Positions 31,099 to 41,111 of a stretch of 52,830 bases of DNA are shown here, piece by piece. Source of the stretch: Gnomoniopsis sp. IMI 355080 (taxonomy: Eukaryota; Ascomycota; Sordariomycetes; Diaporthales; Gnomoniaceae). The notes under the pieces were generated by a model, which did no database searches, was not told the DNA's origin, and saw only the letters and a list, made by a program, of their open reading frames with translations. The first letter of the stretch is position 1. Every line of letters starts with the position of its first letter. The stretch covers positions 1-52,830 of the forward strand of contig JAPEVC010000237.1 in NCBI GenBank assembly GCA_027946555.1, read 5' to 3'. The position numbers were made by a program, and so were the translations under genes.

Positions 31099-32160
31099 AT
31101 GTCTGTTCTCGCGACTCCGTCTGTTTCCGTAGCTCTTGGTAGATTCTGTGTCGAGGACTTGGAGGATCAAATACTACATACACCAGCACCAATGGCGTCG
31201 TACAACCCTAAAGTTGTCTCGTCTCGTGATTTCGACGACGACGATTTCGACTTTGAGTACTTTTCTCGTACTTACAAGCCATTATCAAACCTGCCCACCC
31301 CTCCCCCGTCAAACCGAAACTCTGTGACGTCCAGTCCAGTGCTTGGCGAAGAGGATGCGAACGCCGACTCTAGTCTGTTAGGTATGTTCACTACTCACTC
31401 TCATATTTCATATATGTGTATTATACCACTCACTAACCAACTTTATATATATACAGGACCAGCAGTGCACCTCGTCAACCTGCACCCCCCAGGCGCCTCC
31501 GTCAAGGCTCCATCCGTCTCCCTCGTCCAAACAATCCTCTCCCGCGCTGCCCTCCCCCTCGAAACCATTGCCCTCGCCGTCTGCATCCTCGACTCCCTCG
31601 ACGCCAAATTCTCGCGGAAATTCCGCATGTCCCTCCCCCTGGCCACCAACCCGCTCCCTTCCAAGCGCCACACCATCACCTCGGCCGCCAGCTCACTCAT
31701 CACGCACATTGACTCCGTCGCGCCCGAACTCATCATCCTCACGGCGCTCGTCATCGCCTTCAAGTTCACCGACGACTGTCAGGAGCCCACGCAGTACTTT
31801 GCGTCCGCCTGGGGCAAAGGCTTATGGACGTGCGACCAGATCAATGCCACCGAGAGGTGTATCATGGAGCACTTGGGCTATCGGATCTTGCCGCTGTGTG
31901 AGAGGGGGATCATCGACGATGCGGTGGAGGATATGCGGCGGGCAGGCGTGATGGCGCTAAGCGAGAAGAAGGAGGAGGAGAAGGTGGCGAGGGTAGTGGT
32001 GATGACGCCGCAGTGGCCAGTGGACAGCGTAGGAGGCCATGCTAGGAGTATCAGCGTCCCAGTGAGGCCAGGCGAGGCGGTGATGGGGCTGGGGCTCTCA
32101 CTGACACCGGTTGATACGCCGACAGAGGAAAGACAGACGGAATTGGGTGCGTCGATGTGA
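31099..32160 (+). CDS. Cyclin-box protein
   Basis: Exons 31099-31381 and 31457-32160 around a 75-base intron (GTATGT donor, CACTAAC branch point, ATACAG acceptor, phase 1) give 328 residues. The N-terminus is acidic (SRDFDDDDFDFEYFSRTYKP) and Pro/Ser-rich. After the intron a cyclin N-terminal fold is visible: LVQTILSRAALPLETIALAVC, then PELIILTALVIAFKFTDDC, then GLWTCDQINATERCIMEHLG, the usual helix 3-5 pattern (A..A.K..D, W....I...E...L..L.). The C-terminal third is low-complexity. It probably partners a cyclin-dependent kinase; I cannot say whether it is a Pcl-type or cell-cycle cyclin. The first ATG of this frame was used. The intron length is a multiple of three and contains no stop, so its retention would insert 25 residues. 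Confidence 0.8.
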   Translation: MSVLATPSVSVALGRFCVEDLEDQILHTPAPMASYNPKVVSSRDFDDDDFDFEYFSRTYKPLSNLPTPPPSNRNSVTSSPVLGEEDANADSSLLGMFTTHSHISYMCIIPLTNQLYIYTGPAVHLVNLHPPGASVKAPSVSLVQTILSRAALPLETIALAVCILDSLDAKFSRKFRMSLPLATNPLPSKRHTITSAASSLITHIDSVAPELIILTALVIAFKFTDDCQEPTQYFASAWGKGLWTCDQINATERCIMEHLGYRILPLCERGIIDDAVEDMRRAGVMALSEKKEEEKVARVVVMTPQWPVDSVGGHARSISVPVRPGEAVMGLGLSLTPVDTPTEERQTELGASM

Positions 32161-32880
32161 AAACCGAATCACCCCCGAAACGAAAAGGAGGGAGGTGAAT
32201 TGATGGCATAAAAGAAGCGAGCTTGGATTTTGTTTGCACAGCGAGGCGTTGGGTTACCCATTCGATTTTCGTTTCATGGTCTTTGTATTGGGATTCTGGA
32301 TTTCCTCATTGGGCGTTGTTTAATCTGGCACGGTACCAGGAAAAAGCTCAACCCCCCTGCGGTGTGGATCGTCTTGTATAGGCGCTTGTCTTTGCACGGA
32401 GCATTATACCCGTATTGTAGCAAATTCATATTCTATAATCATTCTTTATGCTGTTCTCGTTTGTTGCACGTATTTTTGTCTTTGTCCCTGGCGCGTTGAA
32501 AGCAGCCCATTGCCTGTCGTGACTTACAACCCCTTAGGAAATGTCCGGGTTAGGGTGTAGACGTACCTTGTACTTTGTATCGGTATTCAATGGTTCCGTG
32601 ACGTCGTCGACGGCAAAATTTCAAGCCGTTGTGCATTATAATGACACTTGCACCCTGGAAATAGAGCAAATTTATACCGACTTGGTGCGTGTTGAACAGC
32701 TTTGTAGACTTTGGCATTTACTGTCTGCAAGTTGAGTCACCTGTCGTCGCGGTTGTGGGTCCTCAAAACATCGACTCATCCCAATAGTCTCGAAAGTCCA
32801 GTTATCATCTTTCCAACTACATGCAGTTCGTCCGTCCATCGATTTCACTTCTCCGTGGTTTTGTGCCAGCAGTACACAAA
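32161..32880. other. Intergenic: cyclin 3' flank and PNPOx promoter
   Basis: Both neighbours are on the plus strand. There is a T-rich 3' flank to about 32500. No further gene recognised. Confidence 0.5.
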
Positions 32881-33809
32881 ATGGCCCTTCACCAGGCAAA
32901 GTCGGAGAAACTCATCTGTAAGTTTGACTATCAAAAGCAGAGTCCATCACCACCAAACACCAGCAATAAGGTGATGATGAGTCACCCATGTTCCCACCAA
33001 CTTTGTGCCGTTGCAACTCACTCGGACATCCTCACACCAAACATCGTGTTCCGCCACTATAACTAACAATGCATTCAGTTGCCCCTGCTGGAAGCGCGCA
33101 AAACACCCGCGCCGACCAGTTCACCCAGCACGAGTCCCGTGGCGGACTCCACCGGCGCGACTTAGACCCTCACAGCCCCATCGTGCAGTTCCACGCCTGG
33201 TTCGCCGCCGCACAAGCGCATTGTGACCCAGAAAAGAAGGCCGCCATCGCGCACCCAGAGACGTGCACGCTCTCGACGGCCGCGCTGCCGTCCGGGCGGG
33301 TGTCGGCGCGCATGGTCTACCTCAAGGAACTGGACGCGCGCGGGTTTGTCATCTACAGCAACTTTGGCACGAGCCAAAAGGCACGCGACTTGGAGAGCAA
33401 CAAGTGGGCCAGCTTGGTATTTTGGTGGGAGGCCCTGGAGCGGCAGGTGCGTGTCGAGGGCAGGGCCGAGAGGCTGACGCGCGAGGAGAGCCAGAAGTAC
33501 TATGAGACGAGGGTGAGGGGGAGTCGCATTGGGGCGTGGGCCAGTCGGCAGAGCGCGGTGCTGAGTCCGGCCGGTGGTGAAGGGGAGGATGATGGTCGAA
33601 AGCAGCTGGAGGGGTGGGTGAAGGAGACGGAGGAACGGTTTACGGGCACCGAGGACATTCCTGTGCCTGACTTTTGGGGTGGGTTGAGGATTGTGCCGGA
33701 GAGGGTCGAATTCTGGCAGGGGAGGGAGAATAGGCTGCATGATCGGTTTGTGTATGATAAGGTGGAGGGCAAGGAGGACGCGTGGGCGTTGGAGAGGCTT
33801 AGTCCTTAG
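32881..33809 (+). CDS. PDX3: Pyridoxamine 5'-phosphate oxidase (PNPOx) family protein
   Basis: Exon 1 is 32881-32917 and exon 2 is 33079-33809, 255 residues. The 161-base intron has a GTAAGT donor, an AACTAAC branch point and a CATTCAG acceptor (phase 1). The ATG at 33069, which would give a one-exon reading, actually lies in the last bases of this intron. The protein starts MALHQAKSEKLIFAPAGSA. The FMN-binding split-barrel is clear: TLSTAALPSGRVSARMVYLK, GFVIYSNFGTSQKARDLESN, ASLVFWWEALERQVRVEGRAE. So is the C-terminal half (SQKYYETRVRGSRIGAWASRQS, then FWGGLRIVPERVEFWQGRENRLHDRF), the PNPOx dimerisation and substrate region. It should oxidise pyridoxine or pyridoxamine phosphate to pyridoxal phosphate (vitamin B6 salvage). 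A Gly/Glu-rich insertion interrupts the middle. The symbol follows the yeast gene. Confidence 0.88.
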
Positions 33810-34268
33810 CCAATAGGTGCTCAGACATTTTAATTTGATGGCAAGATAGAGGCCAATTTTACACCAATCTCGTTGTTTGATATGGGAACATAGTTAAGAT
33901 GTCTTGGCTCTCGAAGGCTTCCTATGTAATGGAATGTTTCCCAGCGGGAGGTGAACTGTCCACAATCGGAAGATCTTCAGCAATTGTTCCTCGTTCCAAA
34001 GAAGCCAATTATTGGTTCAAGAACGTCTTTAAATTATATTCTCTTCGCTGGAGGTTGCGAATTTCTGCTCAATGTCACAACATCGTGGGAAACGGCAAGC
34101 ATATTGTGCTATGATATCTACAAAAGCTGGGCATGAATATATTCGCATTGTCAAAACCTTCTGTCATGGTATTATAACAGGCCAGAATGGTATGAGCAGA
34201 ATTCTATTTGGACCGATTCTCAGAAAAACTCAGGCCAGCAATGATCAACCCGCCCGTCAAAATTTTGT
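33810..34268. other. Intergenic between convergent genes
   Basis: AT-richer DNA between the PNPOx gene (+) and the dioxygenase gene (-). No gene seen. Confidence 0.5.
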
Positions 34269-35358
34269 TTACTCATTTCCGTAAAGTGCCGTTGTGTCAA
34301 CGCCGACTAGAGTCAATAGTTAGCATACTGAGAAAGAATTGACGATATTTATGGACTTACTTGTGATGAAACCAATCATGCCGTTCTCCACGTTCTCTCC
34401 ATCAGCAGCAACGACTTCCATGATCGGGTTGTAGCCGTTCTCAGAATCGTCCGCAATGACCGTGTCCTCGGCATTGGTTGTTCTGTTGATGGTAGTGTGC
34501 GAAGCATACGGCTCAAGTGCCATGATTTGCTCCTCGAGATCCTCGGCAAAGTACACCTGACCAGTGTTTACGAGGTTACCGGAGTCAAGGGTGCCGTTGG
34601 GGTGCAACGTCCACTCGGTGTACACCTGGATGTGGATGTGGATAGCACGAGCAGTGTAGAAGCCCGGGAAAATGGTCTTCATCTCCATCATCCCGTTGGC
34701 ATCCGTCGGCCACATGCCACGGAGGAAGGTCGTGTCATCCGTATGCAGGTCTGTCACGCCGATCTCGAAGTCGGTAATGTTCAATTCCGACAAAAGAGTA
34801 GGGAATGGTGTATCTGGGGAGATTCCGGTAAAGCTGGAGTAGGAACCCGTAGCATTGCAGTGCCAAAAGTTCACCATAGCTTGGGGGAGCGGCTCGCATG
34901 TTGCTGCTCTACGTTAGAATCCTTGGTTACAACTGCAAGCCGGGGTCTCTTTTTTCAACGAGAGAAGATAAAAGTAACGAACCCATGTCTAGCACGCCAA
35001 TATCCAGCCACAATGGAACACCAGGTTGATCCTCCGTCATGTCCTGGCGCAGGGTCTGCGAACGCGGCCACACATATGGGCCTTCCGTGGCTTCGGGTGT
35101 AAGGACACAGGTATCGTTCTGAATAGTATCAAAGAAAGGCGCCTCGGTAGTGAGCTGTACCGTGCTATTTCCGGTACCCCATGCCCTCTTGGCGATTTGC
35201 TTTGCTTGCCGCTTCTTGTTGAAACTAGCAGCAGACGCTTCGCAACGCTTAGACATGGCGCCACGGCGTGAAATCTCGGAACGAGAGAGGATATCAGAAT
35301 GGGCCATCGTCGAGCTGACGGCCATAAGGCCGGCAGCCACAAAGTTTGAAATTCTCAT
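34269..35358 (-). CDS. Secreted intradiol ring-cleavage dioxygenase-like protein
   Basis: Exons 35358-34983, 34906-34361 and 34306-34269 (introns 76 and 54 bases) give 319 residues. A signal peptide (MRISNFVAAGLMAVSSTMAH) and a basic pro-region (NKKRQAKQIAKR) precede the catalytic domain. The intradiol iron ligands are all present: Tyr148 (CNATGSY), Tyr209 (FPGFY), His215 and His217 (AIHIHI). Supporting motifs are TEGPYVWP, CEPLPQAMVNFWHCN and TTFLRGM. The enzymes split catechol-type rings between the two hydroxyl-bearing carbons. The extracellular fungal branch is thought to act on plant or lignin-derived phenolics. The first intron has an unusual GTTCGT donor and a GAG acceptor, yet gives the family-typical join LDM-AATCEPLP. 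The last exon encodes only 12 codons, ending DTTALYGNE. Confidence 0.88.
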
Positions 35359-37005
35359 AGTGAGTGTCTGTATCCAGAGGATATCAACGAAAGTGATCGT
35401 GGGTGGACTACTCCGGCGCACCCAAAAAAAAAAAAAGGGAAAAGAAGGAACAAAGACTGTTCGAGACAGTCAAAAAAAAATACAAGTGGATATGGGCAAT
35501 GTCGTCTTCTGGGTACTCAGGTAAGGTTAATCGTCGAAACGAAACATTTATTCAGGTTTATATACGGGTACTTGCTCCTAATACTTCTCCAGATATACCG
35601 GTATGTGGGAGAGCCGCAGTGGAGACCTGTGGATTACGATGATGAATTGGTGTTATGCTATTGGTGTGTTCAAATAGATGGCTTACGAACACTCTGCGCG
35701 TCTTTACCGGCCCCCCAATCTTGCAGAACCTGTCGACAAGATAGTCCTGTACCGTAAAACTGACCAAACCGCCCACGTCGCGAAACTGGATCCTCACTTT
35801 GGCCCGTTCTCATATCCACCCTTTGATCTCCACATGCCCTGCTCTTAGTGGAGACGGGGAAAAGAAGAAGTGGCGTCCGGACTAGCGGGACAAACCGAGA
35901 TGCTATGCTTATTTTGTCAAAGGGGTCATTCGGAATACCATCAGTCAAGACTTTTCCAGCAACAAACGTGCCGCCCTCAAATTGAGGCTGAAATTTGTTT
36001 GAAGGTGTGCTCATGGGTGAGACAGCAGAAAATTTGGCATTCAAGGTTATTACGGCTCAGCCCTGTCACTGTAATCCTGGCACCCAGGCGCGTTACCTAC
36101 CTACCTATTCAGGCACCTATATGTGGATATGTATTGCGGAACGTCCGGGTGCAAGTAAAGCATCCTTGAAAGGGAAAGCCTTGATAATTTCTGGATCTAG
36201 TAGGGATTATCAGTTACCCTTCGCGGCCATGCTCACGGCAGCTAGTTCATCCCAAATGCTCGGAAGAAGGCTGAGGGAAGAGGCATCCTTGCTTATGACC
36301 TAAGTAGTCCGCCAGAAATTTGGATGTGACCAAAGCAATATCATGCAAGCCACGCAAAAGGGTTACAACCAGATATTTTATACCAAGAAGTCTTAGTCAA
36401 TATAGATTGCGAGAAGTCTGCCCATGCTCCCTACCATGTTTACACTTACCCCTGGATCGAGGTGGCTGTATTTTTGCATAGTTGAAAAATTCACGTCTCC
36501 ACCCACCCCTTTAGGTCATGGCCGCCAGGAAAAGTGTACGATGCCTCAGACTGAAATACACATACTATCCCTAATAAGGCTGACCGATGCTTTGTCAAGA
36601 ATTCTTATTATCAGTGATACGGAGAGATCACTTCGTATGTACTTTAGGCAGCGGATGGTGACCTGGACTTGGCGCCGATGGCAAAATACCTGCCTCCCGA
36701 GCAGAGGATAATTATAGATGACACTCTACATGCATAAATACGTCCCTACTAAAAGGTACGGGGAAAGGCATGGCTGCCTGTCTTCACTTCTCCCCGATGG
36801 ACATGTCCTGTCTATTCCGCGGGAGGGAGGTTGCGGTTCTTGTTTTGAGTATTGCTACAGAACAGACCTCATCATATATGTCTTCTGGAACCAGTGGGAA
36901 TCAGAATGCCCAGCAACATCGCGATATTGCATATGTCCAAACCCTCGATGTATAAGTGGTATCTAGTGTGTGCTTTGTACGCCTAAAGAAAAAAAAAGAG
37001 CTCGC
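35359..37005. other. Intergenic: dioxygenase promoter and nitrate reductase 3' flank
   Basis: About 1.6 kb. Poly-A tracts on the plus strand near 35425 and 35472 lie in the dioxygenase 5' region. TACCTACCTACCTA occurs near 36096. No recognisable protein. Confidence 0.45.
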
Positions 37006-39835
37006 TCAAAAAAACAGCAGATCCTCCTCTGTCCAGCCCATATCTATGAAGTTTTCTTTAACGCTCCTTTCCATTGGCTCCGGACCACACACGAGCACCA
37101 GTTCATCCCTATTCTCCTTCGAACTGTTAGGTGGGCCGATTTCCCTGTCGAACATTGCCCTATCCATCCTCCCTTTGCAACCTGTCCAGTCGTCCCGTGG
37201 TCGTGTAAGTGTATGGACCACTTTGCAATTCTCCTTCCCCTTTGCGAGGTCGTCCATCTCAGTCTTGCACAGAATGTCTTCCTCACACCTGTTGCCGTTC
37301 AAGACAACACATTCTGTCGTGTCACCTGCGTCCTTCAGTACAGCCCGAAGCACCGCAAAGATGGGCGTGATCCCGCTGCCGCCACACACCATGACAAACC
37401 TCTTCACCTTCTTCTCTTTGCCACCGATCGTACACAAGCCTCTACCCAGATACTCAAACTTGCCCACGGGACCTTTGAATTCCACCCAGTGTCCCAGCGG
37501 AAGGGAGTCGAGCGCCATCGTCATCGCACCCCCTTTGAACTTCCCATCCTCGCTTGCGCGGTAGATCTTCACCAGAACATCCAGCTTGCCCCTTTCCACC
37601 GCCGAGTCGGACAGGGGCGTGTACGCGCGGATGATGGCCTCGCGGGTGACTGGGTCGCGGAGGCGTATCATGAGATGCTGGCCAATGGGTAGTCCGATTT
37701 CTTGCTCGGCATGGTCGAGAGTAAACCTGAATACCTTTGTGTCGCTGCTGATGGCGGTCTTTGTGGTCAAGGACGCCTTTAGCCATTGTCTGGAATTGAG
37801 GAAGACTGGCCGTGTCTTGGACGATGCCTCGGCGTCTACATCTTCGCCGGATTCGAGTTGTTTTTGTGAGGCTGCATCGAGGGTGCCGATGTGATAGTCT
37901 GGCATCATGGCTTTCGCATTCTCGCTGTCTGTTGTCGCGTTGTCAGTGTATACATAGCAGAAAGTAAAAACAAGGCTAAGAATGAGACTCACGAATGGCC
38001 ATGAATTCCTCCGTGGCATCCTGCCCGGCAGCACCAACAATACTCGCCGCGCCACCAGGGTGACCCTCCAGAAACTTGGTCCCATCATATACTTCCCCCT
38101 TGAGCACAAACCATGGCTCCTTTTCGCCATCATGTTTCTTCAGTTCCGCAAGGCCAATCTCCCTCTTCACATTCCCACTCGTCATGACAACTTCTTTTGC
38201 AGGTTCAGCCTCCGCCGCCTCGCCCTCATCCTCCCCGCCCATCCTCTCGCCCCAAAATCCATTGGTCAAATTCCCGCCCTGTTTCTTCACCCTCTCCATC
38301 CATCCGAGTGACTGCAAGGTTGGTTGTGTAGGGTGCTCAAACCACAACTCCCCGCCATCCCGATGTATCACCACGCGATACCACGGGTTGTTCATCATCC
38401 CCAAAACGCTCCAGTACATATCCCTCGGCTGCACCATCATCGCCTCATCCATCGCACGAATCATCACGTCCCCTGTACATGTATTCTCATCCACCAGCTC
38501 TGCGATCGGAATCTCAATCGCCCAAAAACACCAGCAGAAACTCGTCTCCCGCCAGCTCATATCCAGTCTGCCACCAAAGAGCGTCTCGCCCTCGGGCGCA
38601 AGCCGGTATTCGTCCTCGGGATACTTCACCTCCGCGAGGCGCCAGCTGCGGCCGCGATCGAGGGTCACTTCGACGCGGGTGACGCGGCGTCCGCCGCCGG
38701 CATAGGCGTAGCCTTGGAAGTTGAATGTGCTATTCTTCTTACCATCCTCGCTGTCGTCGATTTGCAGACGTTCTTTGTGCGCCGGCCGGGCGATGGCGCT
38801 GTTCACGTTCAACTCGTAAATCGCATATCGTTCATCCGCCCACGTCTCGGGTAGATCTGCGCTTTGCTCCGGACTAATGGTAGTGGGCAATACGCGGTTG
38901 TCGTAGATATGGTACCAATTGTCGCTTGGCCCTTCTGTTATGATGATTCTTTTCAGCCATTTCACAGACCGTCCCCCAATCTGCCCGGGGATGACGATTC
39001 TGAGAGGCCGTCCGTGATCCGGGGCCAGGCCCTCGCCGTTCATGCCGTGCGCTACAAGGACGCCTCTGTTTGGGTCCATGGCCCAATTGAGTTTGATGCT
39101 CGTGCCGTAGTACCCATTTGGCAATTTATCTGCACCTTCAAAGCAAACATAACGCGCGCGCCTGCTTCCGCGCATTATAGGCTTCGCCTTTGCCAGTACC
39201 ACATCGAGTGGCACGCCCGTCCACAGCGCCGTACTCAGGCCCGCCGGTCCCCATGAGAAGCCTTTGGTCTTGCGAACGACATTTTGTTCCTTTCGGCGAT
39301 TACCGGCGCACACGAGTGTGACAGGGTACGTGACTTGCTCAAAGTCCTCCAAGAGCTCTCGCAGTGTCATGGACAGAGGATTCTCGACGAGTCCCTCCAC
39401 GCTGAAGCGCCAGTCGAGCACGTCAGCATCATGGACGAAAGGTACGGCGCCGTGGTTGCGCACGTAATGCAAGTCTTTGGTAGTGATGAAGCCCTCGTTC
39501 CAGAGTTCGGTCAGGGGCGCTTCGACGTTGAAGGGATGCACACCTGTGAGTCGGACGAGGCGTGGGTCGCGCGGGACGTGGGCGTCGGGAGTTTTGAGAT
39601 CCTCTGGGACGACATGCTGGTTTGCCTTTGGCTGTGGGGGAAGAGCGTAGCCTTGGGGCCGGTAGTTGGGTATGAGGCTTGATTCGCCGACGTCAAAGTC
39701 TGTCACAATACTGCCCTGACTGCTAGGAGATGACGGTTTGAGGGTATCTGGTGGAGACGGGGGAAGATGGAATTTTGGTGGAGTACGCTCATTGATGCCA
39801 TCCTTGACAGGTTGAGCGGTGGCACTGGAGGCCAT
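37006..39835 (-). CDS. niaD: Assimilatory nitrate reductase, NAD(P)H-dependent
   Basis: Exon 1 is 39835-37993 and exon 2 is 37928-37006, with a single 64-base intron (GTGAGT donor, AACAG acceptor); 921 residues. Domains in order: a disordered N-terminus; the molybdopterin domain with the Mo-binding Cys176 in TLVCAGNRR and GYYGTSIKLNWAMDPNRG; the Mo-cofactor dimerisation domain; cytochrome b5 with heme ligands His592 (EGHPGG) and His615; then the FAD/NAD(P)H reductase half with RAYTPLS, GGAMTMALDSLPLG, CGGSGITP and CGPEPM. The enzyme reduces nitrate to nitrite in the cytosol, the first step of nitrate assimilation. The intron splits the codon of the second heme ligand (C|AC). No nitrite reductase or nitrate transporter lies in this window, so the classical nia cluster is not intact here. 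The promoter carries NirA-, AreA- and CCAAT-type sites. Confidence 0.95.
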
Positions 39836-40149
39836 GATGTCTGCTTATGCGCGATAAAGCTTGAGATAGCAGAAACAGATGCTCTACACTGGTGTCACCG
39901 CATGGCAGGAAAAACAGACAAGAATTCCCCGAGGTGCAGTCCTGGCTGTGTCTGCGCAAAGGATGTATATAAGTGACCGTGGCGAGACAGGAGTGGGACT
40001 TTAGGGATCAGAAAAATCCAAACATGAAAGTAACAGAAGAGTAAGGCCCTCGCATGTTCCGTGCAACGTGCAGTCGAAATCAGACGGAAATGCCTGTAGT
40101 TGCTGAATCGTCAGCAAAGTGAATGCTTGGCTGGACGAGTAAGGAAATG

Positions 40150-40185
40150 CTCATTTTCAAGAATTGAGAATGAATTGAAAATGAG
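40150..40185. repeat. Perfect 11-base inverted repeat in the niaD promoter
   Basis: CTCATTTTCAA (40150-40160) and TTGAAAATGAG (40175-40185) flank a 14-base spacer. It is centred about 330 bases before the niaD ATG and is AT-rich. It could be a protein-binding dyad or a cruciform. Confidence 0.85.
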
Positions 40186-40423
40186 TCCGGCGATTTGTAA
40201 ACAAATCTACTATAGTCTGCCCATGCGCAACTAGCATCGTCTCTGGAACGACGGGTTTACTCCTAACTACCACGAGATGGGTTTCAATTAGCAGAGAAAA
40301 GAACATTTCCGGCAGTGAACGCCCGCAAGGAGGATGTGGTCATCGTCCCACAAAAAAAAAAACACGGTCTTTCTTCGAGCCTTCTCAAATTAGACCGGAT
40401 TCAATTCAAGGCAATGGCTATTC

Positions 40424-40431
40424 CTCCGCGG
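40424..40431. promoter_or_regulatory. NirA-type nitrate response site
   Basis: CTCCGCGG matches the CTCCGHGG consensus of the Aspergillus nitrate activator NirA exactly. It lies about 590 bases upstream of the niaD ATG, close to an AreA-type GATA site. Confidence 0.6.
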
Positions 40432-40492
40432 ACGTCATGGAGATGCTCTAATTTCCATGCATTCTCCGGCATATACTCTTATCTCTGTGGGA

Positions 40493-40516
40493 ATTGGCCC
40501 CATTGGGTCCCATTGG
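40493..40516 (-). promoter_or_regulatory. Three phased CCAAT boxes
   Basis: On the minus strand CCAAT occurs at 40516-40512, 40506-40502 and 40497-40493, with starts 10 and 9 bases apart, about one helical turn each. CCAAT is bound by the HAP/CBC complex in fungi. Confidence 0.5.
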
Positions 40517-41111
40517 GATCTCTCAGTAGATGATTTTGGTGGTCGAATCAGATTTATAGATAAGGTTTGTGAGAGATTTCGGAAATGCATGGCCAGTAAG
40601 AGGAGAGCTGTTTAGCCGCGGAAATGGGTGTACTCGAAACAGGGATGTTGATGTACAGTAGAGCCGCAGCCGCAAGCCCAGGTCGCACATCGCTGGCAGA
40701 GAAACCCCAACACACGAGTATCGAGAATTCAATTTGCTGTGAAAAGGTGTGTTGCTGCGTTGAATGGTAGACACTCAACTGACCATGATTGTCTGGCTTA
40801 TCACGACTTTACCAAACAATAGAACATTGGCAGCTTAGTAGACTTTGTGCTCCGATACATAGCCTCCAAATTTGGTGGTGATGGTTCTCAAACGCTGCTG
40901 GACACCACGCCTTGTGAAGGAGCTGCGTCTTATGTCCAAGGATAGAAAAGGGATGACTGCAGAGAGGCGGGTCCAACAGCCTCAAGCCACGACTTTTGGA
41001 GAACTTCAAGACATGTGTTGGTCTGGGAGGGCCCCATGGAAGGACATGACGAGAAATGGCATCTCCGAGGATGTCCGCGCAGCGCCCACAGCGTATGTGT
41101 CAGTGGGTGCT

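Larger units (their letters stand above)
39836..41111. other. Nitrate reductase promoter region
   Basis: The 1.28 kb between niaD and the TatD gene (both minus) contains niaD control elements, annotated singly: TATATA at 39966-39971 (130 bases before the ATG), HGATAR sites at 39852-39857, 39864-39869 and 40479-40484, an inverted repeat at 40150-40185, a NirA-type site at 40424-40431 and three CCAAT boxes at 40493-40516. No gene was recognised in the rest. Confidence 0.6.
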
